Below, piece after piece: positions 55,982-64,000 of a DNA stretch of 64,000 nt. Both the position numbers and the translations under genes were made by a program. The notes under the pieces were generated by a model. That model did no database searches. It was not told where the DNA came from and worked only from the letters and a program-made list of their open reading frames with translations. How positions within the stretch are numbered: position 1 is the first letter of the stretch; each line of letters starts with the position of its first letter. Location: NCBI GenBank assembly GCA_963932465.1, contig OZ010796.1, forward strand, positions 75,412,974 to 75,476,973, read 5' to 3'. Origin of the DNA: Maratus speciosus (Eukaryota; Arthropoda; Arachnida; Araneae; Salticidae).

Positions 55982-58330
55982 CCGTAGCCAGAGGGGAAAG
56001 GGGGGGGGGTGATTTTGTTCCGGCTTTTACGAAAATTTAAGGCATGAGGTTCTGAAAATTAAACAAATTCGATCATCAGTCCGAAAATTTGGACTTAAAA
56101 AAATATCGAGATTTTTGACCAATGATCGCTGAAAAAAATCATTTTCGTTCAAGGATCGAGGAAAAAACCGAATTTTTTTAAAAAAAGCCTGAGGATAAAA
56201 TACGAATTTTGTCAAAGGAGCGTGAAAAAAAGTCAAATTTCGTCAAATGATCGCGAAGAAAGCGCGAATTAAGCCAAATGATCATGGAGGAAACGCAAGT
56301 TTCGTCAAATTATCGCGGAGCAAAAGAGAATTTCATCAAATGATCCCGGAGGAGACACGAATTTCGTTAAATGAGCACATAAAAAACCCGAATTTCATCA
56401 AAGGTCGTAGAGAAAACGCGAATTTCATGAAAAGTCGCGGAAATAACGTGAATTTCGAAAAACGCGCACTCCGTCAAAGGGCAGCGAAGAAACGCGAATT
56501 TCGTCAAAGGTAAACAGAAAAAACGTGAATTTTGTCAAAATGCCGCAGAAAAAACGCGAATTACGTCAAAAAGACGAGAAAAAAGCGCGAATTTTGTCAA
56601 AAAGCAGCGGAAAACACAAATTTCGATGAAGGATTGCGAAAAAAACCCGAAAATTTCGTCAAAGGATCTCTGAAAAAAAACACGCACTCCGTCAAAGGGA
56701 AGCGGAAAAAACGCGAATTTCGACAAAGGATCGCAAAAAAATCCCCGAATTTCGTGAAAGGGCCACAGATAAAAAACTTGAGTTTCGCCAAACGGCTGCG
56801 GAAAAAAGCAGATTAAGACAGAAAGCCGCGAAAAAGAAACACGAATTTCATCAAAAGGCTGCGGAAAAAAGCAAATAAAGGCAGAAAGTCGCGAAAAAAC
56901 ACGAATTTCGTCAAAAACCCGCGGAAAAAAGCAAAATTCGCCAACGGATCTAAAAAAGACGAATTTCGACAAAGAGCTACAGAAAAAATCCACATTTCGT
57001 CAAAGGGCCGCATAAAAAATGCGAATTTCTTCTAAAGTCGCGGAAAAACGCGAATTTCGAAAAACGCGGACTCCGTCAAAGGACGGCGGAAAACGCGAAT
57101 TGTGATAAAGGATCGCAAAAAAACGGAAATTTCGTGAAAGGGAAACAGAAAAAAACGTGAATTTCGTCAAAAAGCCGCAGAAAAAACGCGAATTACGTCA
57201 AAAATATGAGAAAAAAGCGTGATTTTGTCAAAAAGCTGCAACAATCAAATTTTGACAAAGAATAGCAAAAAAAATGCGTATTCAAAGGGCCGCGTAAAAA
57301 CGCGAATTTCGTCAAAGGATCACAAAAAGCAAAATTCATGAAAGGGCCTCAGAAAAAACGCGAATTTCGTCAAAGAGCTTCAGAAAAACGCAAATTTCGT
57401 CAAAGATCCACGAAAAAAACGCGAATTTCGTCAAAGGCCCGCAGAAAAAATGCGAATTTCGTCAAAGATCTACGGAAAAAACGCGAATTCCGTCAAAGGC
57501 CCTCAGAAAAAACGTGAATTTCGTCAAAGAGCCGCAGAAAAAAATGCACATTTCGTCATGAAGCCGCAATAAAACTCAAATTTCGACAAAGGCTAGCAAA
57601 AAAAACGCTTATCCCGTCAAAGGGCCGCGGAAAAAGTGAATTTCGTCAAAGGATCACAAAAAACGCGAATTTCGTCAAAGGGCCTCAGAGAAAACGCGAA
57701 TTTCGTTAAAGAGTATCAGAAAAAACGCAAATTTCATCAAAGATCCGCGGAAAAAACGCAAATTTCGTCAAAAAGCCGCGTAAAAAAGCAAATTTCATCA
57801 AAAGATCACGGGGAAAATGCGAATTTCGTCAAAGCGTCTTGATAAAAACCCGAATTTCATCAAAGGGTCGCGGAAAAAACTCATACAAACATCTATGTTT
57901 ATTATTATAGGTATAGTATAGTTTTTAAACTGAAATAATATGCTGAACAAACTTTTTAAAAATCTGGTTAACCCGAACCCAACTTGCAGGAATCTACACT
58001 CAGCCTGATATTGACCTGAAATGAAAACAGAGTTAACCCAACCTGCAACAAAAATAATTAGTGCCGGGAAGGGATTTCCCCCCCCCTTCCCTCTCCCTCT
58101 GCTGTAATCTTTCAGAAAATTTGCTGTTAACTACAGAATATTTTTTTCACTCAAAATCAACCATGGGGGCGGGGAGGTACGGATCCGATCCTGAGGCCGT
58201 CCCACGTCGAAATAAGTTGAAAAGTGTTTCTGGATTTTTTTTTAATATACTTTCATTTAAAAGAAAGTCATTGTAGCTTAAAATCTATAAAATTGTTCTT
58301 CCCACCCCCGAAACTAAATTCTGGCTACGG
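55982..58330 (+). mobile_element. Inner CCGTAGCCAGA-terminated element
   Basis: Left CCGTAGCCAGAGGGG and, inverted right, CCGTAGCCAGAATTT, each followed by a G-rich tract. Flanking 8-mers do not match. It carries the forward 30-bp array. Flanking text (GGGGTGATTTTG near 56009 and CTGCTGTAATCTTTCAGAAA near 58098) matches the element at 3166-3639. Confidence 0.6.
56080..57885 (+). repeat. Large ~30-bp minisatellite array (forward)
   Basis: About 55-60 degenerate copies of GCGAATTTCGTCAAAGGATC plus GCGGAAAAAAC, 28-32 bp each. Sub-blocks are themselves duplicated (for example an ACTCCGTCAAAGG-containing block near 56465, 56685 and 57070). Because 30 is divisible by 3, long frames are open on both strands. 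They are not genes. Confidence 0.95.
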
Positions 58331-58529
58331 TTCTTGTTTTACAATAAATTAATATTGTAACAAACACAAAATATTTTTTGTATACACAAAATATTTTTAT
58401 ACACATATATAAAATAACGACTGTTTATTATTTGTGCACAAGTAATAATAATGACTTTAAACCGTTCCAAATGAAAAATACTGGCTGGAAAGTTAGGACG
58501 GAAAAGGAAGATAAGTGGGAGGAGGGAAT

Positions 58530-59110
58530 TTTTCGCGATCCTTTGACGAAATTCGCATTTTTTCCGCGATCACTTGACGAAATTCGCGATTATTTGACGA
58601 AATTTGTGTTTTTTCGAAGCCCTTTGATGATTCTCGTCCCCAACCCAATTATCGTTTTTTTCGCTACATATTATTGAAATTCTCGTTTTTTTCGCAACCC
58701 TTTAACGGAATTTGCGCTTTTTTCACGATCCTTTGAAGAAATTCACGTTTTGTCCGCGATTATTTGACGAAATTCGCAGTTTTTGTTTTACGAAATATGC
58801 GTTTTTCGCGGCATTTTGGCGAAATTCGCGTTTTTCCCGCGATCCTTTGAAGAAATTTGTGTTTTTTCGCGATCCTTTACAAAAATTGGCGTTTTTTCAG
58901 CTAGCCTTTGACAAAATTAGTGTTTTTCCATGGCCCTTTGACGAAATTCGCGTTTTTTTTTTCATGGCCCTTCGACGAAATTCGCGTTTTTTTCCGCAAT
59001 CCTTTCAGCAAATCGACATTTTTCCAGCAATACTTTGGCAAAATTGGAGATTTTTTTCTGCGAACGAGTGATGAAATTGATTTTTTACGACGACCATTTG
59101 TCAATATTCG
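58530..59110 (-). repeat. ~30-bp minisatellite array (inverted)
   Basis: About 18-20 copies of the same unit on the opposite strand (plus strand reads CCTTTGACGAAATTCGCGTT). Followed by GAATCAGAATCACCCCTA at 59173-59190, the inverted counterpart of the TAGGGGTGATTC end at 3166. A third copy of that element family, facing the forward array. Confidence 0.9.
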
Positions 59111-59399
59111 CGACTTTTTTGTAGCAGAATTTTTTGAATTTTCGGAACCGAATGCCTTAAATTTTCGGAAAATTCGAATCAGAATCACCCCTACTTTTAA
59201 TTGTGCGCGAGCAATAAATAAATCGTACATAAAAGTGGGGAATATTTTCAATTTTTTGGAATTTAAAAAACAATGTTACAAAAACAAAAAAATATAAGTT
59301 ATTTTTCAAATTTTTTTCATTTTGAAAATAGCTTTTGTGTTTCCAAGTAAATTTGGTCGCAGGATTGAGGAGGATATTGGATTAACAAAAAAGACAAAT

Positions 59400-61153
59400 T
59401 CGTGGCATGCCAGAAAATAAAAGAAATTTATCTCAAAAAGAAAGCCTTTTCCCTTTCAATGCGATCCTTTCGGAGGCGAAATGGAGCTGTAACCTCATAA
59501 CCCCCGTCTCCATCAACTTCTTTGGGTATTGTATGCTGGGGCATTACTGCACACTAATATATGGAGCTAACGGGAATAGCTGCATGGTAGAAAAAAAATA
59601 CAAATTTATCTTAAGAGAAAGGAAAAAATCAGCATTTTTTTCCATTTCATTTTTGACTATTTCGAAATGGGACTTGTAACCCCATGAGCCATGAGCCCCC
59701 TCCCCCTAGTTGGGTATACTGTGGTGTTGTAACTGTGCGCTGATATGAGACTAACCAGAATGGCTAGTTCGTTGTATTGCAGAAAACAAAGTTACAAATT
59801 TATCTCAAACAAAAAGGAAAAAAATCAGCAATTTTGGGGGCTTATAGGGCTGTAACCCCATTACCCCCTTTCCACTTTGGGTATAATGTGGTGTCACTGT
59901 GGATCAATATGGAACTAAAGAGAAGAGAGCAGCTAGTCTGTTGAATGATAAGAGAAAAAAATACAAATTTATTTCAAAGAGAAAGAAGAAAAAAAAGTAA
60001 TACTTTTCATTTCATTTTCGACTATTTCGTGAGGAGGGGGCTGTAACCTCATTTGCCGCCGCCCCCCTTCTTTGGGTATGCTGTGATGCTAATGTGAGAT
60101 TTATCTAAAAAAATAAGGATTTCAGAAAACAAAATTACGAATTTATCTCAAACAAGAAGAAAAAAAATCAGCTTTTTTTTTCATTTCATTTTCGACTATT
60201 TTGGGAGGAGGCACCCTATTAGCCCCTTTCACATCTTTGGGTATAATGTAGTGTCACTGTGCCCTAGTATGGAACTAAAGAGAAGAGAGCGGTTAGTTTC
60301 TTGAATTATAGGGGGAAAATATAAATTTATCTCAAATAAAAAGAAAAAAATCAGCACTTTTTCATTTCATTTTCGACTATTTCGAGAGGAGAGGCTTTAA
60401 TTCCATCAGCCCCCCTCCCCATCTTTGGGTATGCTGTGATGTCAATGTGGACTAACATGCGGTTAACGAGAATGGCTATTTTGCTGTATGACAAAAGAGA
60501 AAATTACAGATTTATCTAAAAAAGTAAGGGATAAACAGTTTTATCATTCAATTTTTCGACTATTTTGGGAAGAGGGGGAGGAGCTGTAACCCCATCAGCC
60601 CCTTTCTCTTCTTTGGTGTCAATGTGCACTAATATGGAACTAAAGCGAAGGGAGCGGCTAGTGTGTTGAATGATAAGGAAAAAATTGCAAATTTAGCTCA
60701 AACAGAAAGAAAAAAATCAGCACTATTTTTTAAATTCATTTTCTACTATTTCGAGAGGAGAGGGCTGCAATTCCATCAGCCCCCTCCCCATCTTTGGTTA
60801 TGCTGTGATGTCAATGTGGACTAATATGGTGTTAACGAGAATGGCTATTTTGCTGTATGACAGTAGAAAAAAATTACAGATTTATCTAAAAAATGTAAGG
60901 AAAAACAATTTTTTTTCATTTAATTTTTCGACTATTTGGGGAGGAGGGGGAGGGGGGGTTGTAACCCCATCAGCCCCCTTTCTCTTCTTTGGTGTCAATG
61001 TGGACTAATGAGAATGGGTAGTCCGCTGTATGATTGAAAAAAAAATTCCAAAAAAGAAGGAAAAAAAATTGGCCTTTTTTCACATCACTTTCGAAAATTT
61101 CGGGGGGGGGGGGGGCTGTAGCCCCATCAGACCCCCCCTTGGGTACGCTCATG
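59400..61153 (+). repeat. ~180-bp tandem array resembling the element's right end
   Basis: About ten units with GGGTATGCTGTGGTGTC-type anchors near 59524, 59712, 59879, 60076, 60240, 60427, 60613, 60796, 60991 and finally the terminus GGGTACGCTCATG at 61141. Each unit has CTGTAACCCCATCAGCCCCC, ACTAATATGGAACTAA, AATTTATCTCAAA and TTTTCGACTATTT. Spurious frames only. Confidence 0.9.
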
Positions 61154-61161
61154 GTAGCAAC

Positions 61162-62366
61162 TAAATTAAAATGAAGTGATTCATATCAGTTTAATATTTT
61201 CAATGTTTAATAAAGGAATAAAGCACATGTTGTAAATACCATAAGAAAGTTTTTTTTTTTTTAATCTTCTCTAACTATCACTAAATAGCAAATTTTATGC
61301 ATGAAGTTAGTCTCCCTACATTAAAAGTTTTATTAATCCCCCCCCCCCCCCATTTTTTAATCCTCATTCATGTTTTATTACAGCAAGTGAAAACATCAAT
61401 TTTAGTATTGTTGCTGTTTAACCCCTTGATGGGCAGTGATGGCATCAACTAATTTTAATCCCTAATTGTCACATTGTCATTTGATTTTGGATTTTTTGAT
61501 AGTGTTGTCATTTTTGATCGAACCAAAATATAATCATAGTTTTTTTTACACCCTAAATTTTATATATTTAACTCCATTTTGTCTGAATTTATATTTTTCT
61601 GTGAAAAAATCGTGAAAAGTTGTTGATGACATTTTCTTGCTCTTTCATAATTAATTATTCATAAATATTCATAATTAATTGTTTCATTTCATTATTAAAA
61701 AGTAAATAATAGTTCTTGGTGTCCAAACTTTTTGAAATTTTTATTGGTTTGTTTTTTCATGTTTGATTGTTTCATAATAAATAAATAAATAGTCCTTGTT
61801 GTCCATTCTTTTTGAAAGGTTTGTTGATTATAATTGTTTTTTCATATTTGGTTGTTTCATAATTTAAAATAAAATAAACAAATCTTGTTGTCCAAACTCT
61901 GAAATTTTTATTGGTTATAAATGTAACGTTTTTGCAGCCAGTGTAAAAATTTTGCATTATATGGATCACATTTCACACATCATTAAATTTACCTTGTAAA
62001 CATGACCAAATGTGTGACAAATATCAACAGTTAAAGATTGTTATTGAAAAAATATTCCAATTACTTACCAATTTTATTTTTTTATTTATTCATTGTTACC
62101 ATTGAATGGTGCAGAATTTTTGTTTAAATAATTCTTTAAAATCGTAAACAATAGGTTTTATTGGTATTCTACATGAGATTTTTTACTAAAAAATCCAAAA
62201 ATATAGAAAACGGAAATTCTACACAAATCTTTAAATTAAAAATCAAGGACTTTCATTGGTCCAAAACAAAAAAATTGAAGCAGCAGTAGAATTGATAAAA
62301 AGGGAAAGTCACTGGTCCGCAGTCATCATCACTGGCCGACTACATAAGATTCTATTATGTCCCTAT
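61162..62366 (+). repeat. AT-rich with an ~85-bp tandem repeat
   Basis: At about 61705-61925 a unit with GTCCTTGTTGTCCAxxCTTT and TTTCATxTTTGxTTGTTTCA repeats about 2.5 times. C-run at about 61340-61351. No gene. Confidence 0.6.
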
Positions 62367-62654
62367 AAGGGGATTCTTCACTCGCTTGAAAACGCCTGCT
62401 ACCTAATGTTAAACCAATGGGCAGGTTGTTTTTGAATTTCGCTGATAAATTTGAATATTTTTAAATGATTTTTCTTGCATATGAGAGCTGAGCTTGATCT
62501 TTAATATGACTGTTTTTTACTCTTTCGATTTCGGTTGCAGATTTTTTCAATAAACGTACAAAAAAATTAAAAATATTCAAATTTAAATGAAGATCTCGAA
62601 AACAATCTGCCCAACATTACAGTGGGTGTTTTCAAGTGAGTTAAGACTCCCCTT
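62367..62654. mobile_element. Foldback MITE, 288 bp
   Basis: Ends AAGGGGATTCTTCACTCGCT and, inverted, AAGGGGAGTCTTAACTCACT, continuing into TTGAAAAC and the inverted ATTTTTAAATG/AATTTAAATGAAGATC parts. No TSD resolved. Relatives at 39175-39525 and 46365-46790. Confidence 0.8.
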
Positions 62655-63339
62655 AATCCTTTGAGTGATCCCCCACTCTACCTCATAGAATATAAAACAA
62701 ACTTCCTTTGCAGTTATCCAAAATTTTCAGCATAGTAAAATGTAAGATTATAATTTTCTAAAAATTAAATAAACTACATAAACAAAAACTGTAAAATTAT
62801 TAATTAGATATTTTATTTCCAATTATTTATTTCAACTAGCTGTAAGATTTAATGCAATTTTAATATTATTATTATTATTATTTTAATAAAATGAAATTGT
62901 TTGATTTACTTGTCAGAGAGGGGGGGGGGAGTTACCTACGGTCCTGCGGACCACTCAATTTTTCAAATTAGTGGTCCGATTGAATTTTTAATGGTCTCTG
63001 CCAAGGATTTTGAATACTGTTAACGACCTACAAATTAAATAAACTAATAAATATAATTAAATTAATATATATAATTAAATAAACTAATGATATTATGCAT
63101 TTTTTTAAGGCTTTCATTTTTTAAGTACAAGTTTTAAACATTCAAATGGCCAGGAAAGGGGGGGGGAATTTCAGGGTGGGGCAGAGAAATTTGGAAAATT
63201 TTAAAATAAGAAATAATCGAATGTACCAATCCCTAAACTTTCTTCTATTTCATACACGTTAATACTTTAAAATTCACTAGTGTGCCAAAATTAAATGGCA
63301 ATCTATGCCCATCATAACATGTGAAATTCTGAATATATG
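62655..63339. other. AT-rich spacer
   Basis: G-runs near 62921 and 63157, (ATT)n near 62866-62881. No gene. Confidence 0.5.
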
Positions 63340-63720
63340 AAATTCTGTGCATTAGTTCTTGAGATATGACTATTGCTACAATCATGTAAATCTTGCAAAA
63401 TGCAGCATAGCAGTGCCACCTGTGTTGCTGATTAGGTTTTGGTGTAAATTGCCTAACACCAAAACCACTTTGGAGTGAATTGCCCTATGTCAATGTCTAA
63501 CTGAATCTGAAATTTGATGAAAATCGGTTTATTTGTTTTTAGGATACAGCTATTATGAAAATCTTGAAAAATGCAGCATAGCAGCGCCACCTGTTGGGCA
63601 ATCTACACCAAAACGTAATCAGCACCATTTAATATCAAGGATTAATTGAATCTGAAGTTTGATGAACATCCATACATTAGTTCTTGAGATAGAGCTATAG
63701 GGAAGTTGCAATCAGTTGAC
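63340..63720 (+). repeat. ~160-180-bp tandem repeat with GCGCCACCTGT motif
   Basis: AATGCAGCATAGCAGxGCCA occurs at about 63411 and 63570. CATTAGTTCTTGAGATA occurs near 63350 and 63673, with a diverged copy near 63532. Two to three units. Reminiscent of, but not the same as, the array at 27850-28560. Confidence 0.75.
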
Positions 63721-63858
63721 ACAAACACAATTATCATTTCAAACATATTTCACACCTGGTTTTTCAAACAGCGGATCATATATGCGCATACACATATGAC
63801 AAAAGAATAGTAATGCCAAACATTGACATATTTCGGAATTAAACATTTTAATAATCAT

Positions 63859-64000
63859 CAGGGGTGATTGTGTAGGTAATATACCTGAATTTAGGTATTT
63901 ATTTAATTTTCAGTACAGGAATTTTGTTTTTCTGATAGTTAAATAAATTAAGTAAGGCTAAAATATCAATTTTGTATGATTGTTAAATATAATTAAAATA
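63859..64000 (+). mobile_element. hAT-like left end, truncated by the window
   Basis: Begins CAGGGGTGATTGTG, matching the ends of the 3166-3639 element family. The right end and TSD lie outside the window. Confidence 0.45.

Larger units (their letters stand above)
55861..61153 (+). mobile_element. 5.3-kb hAT-like composite element built of tandem arrays, 8-bp TSD
   Basis: Perfect TSD GTAGCAAC (55853-55860 and 61154-61161). Left end CAGTGGCGTACCCAGG and, inverted from the right, CATGAGCGTACCCAAG (12 of 16 match), both followed by G-runs. The interior is almost wholly tandem repeats: a forward ~30-bp array (56080-57885), a reverse-oriented ~30-bp array (58530-59110), and ~180-bp units (59400-61153). 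An inner element with CCGTAGCCAGA ends spans 55982-58330. No transposase seen. Arrays may have been acquired through nested insertions. Confidence 0.75.

Noticed and set aside
56535..56993. 152-codon minus-strand frame and several similar frames on both strands between 56.0 and 59.3 kb
   Set aside because: Translation of the ~30-bp minisatellite. Unit length divisible by 3 keeps several frames open, and the peptides are simple repeats of the unit.

Overview
The window looks like AT-rich, intron-bearing eukaryotic DNA that is almost entirely repetitive. It has no bacterial operons, ribosome binding sites or CRISPR. It has THAP-domain and pogo transposase relics, an LTR retrotransposon with a tRNA-Gly-like primer binding site, a non-LTR retrotransposon 3' end, many 8-bp-TSD (hAT-like) non-autonomous transposons and long homopolymer runs. 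Together these suggest an arthropod, possibly an arachnid. The taxon is an inference from repeat style, not from a diagnostic gene. I found no complete host protein-coding gene. Two short exon-like segments and three CpG/CRE-rich islands are the only candidates for host gene parts. Most open frames here are spurious: they come from minisatellites with periods near 30 bp, AT-rich DNA, or non-ATG starts.

Layout: 1-2.7 kb is a decayed THAP/DDE transposon on the minus strand, interrupted by a small hAT-like element. 3.1-5.3 kb holds a hAT-like element with a 30-bp minisatellite, a foldback element and a pogo-like remnant. 5.8-19.3 kb is a nest: a dispersed repeat (intact second copy at 26.0-27.7 kb) is interrupted by a long-TIR, 9-bp-TSD (Mutator-like) element, which is itself interrupted by a 9.16-kb LTR retrotransposon. 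That retrotransposon has near-identical 932-bp LTRs and a perfect 5-bp TSD. I see no pol gene in it, only one 359-codon ORF with three zinc knuckles of the kind found in non-LTR ORF1 proteins, followed by a dense array of AGTTCATG motifs.

19.3-28.6 kb is AT-rich with one candidate exon, a CpG island, two adjacent large palindromes, the empty-site repeat copy and a 150-bp tandem array. 28.4-36.1 kb is a near-perfect 3.86-kb tandem duplication carrying a CAGGG-type TIR element and a piggyBac-like TTAA element. 38.4-41.7 kb is a second nest of TA-flanked elements with GC-rich hAT-like material inside. 42-51 kb has several small elements with clean 8-bp TSDs and a LINE tail. 52.7-54.5 kb is a CpG-rich island split by a 1,245-bp hAT-like element. 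55.9-61.15 kb is a 5.3-kb element with an 8-bp TSD that contains two opposed 30-bp arrays and about ten tandem ~180-bp copies resembling its own right terminus. The last 3 kb has small repeats and a hAT-like end cut off by the window edge.
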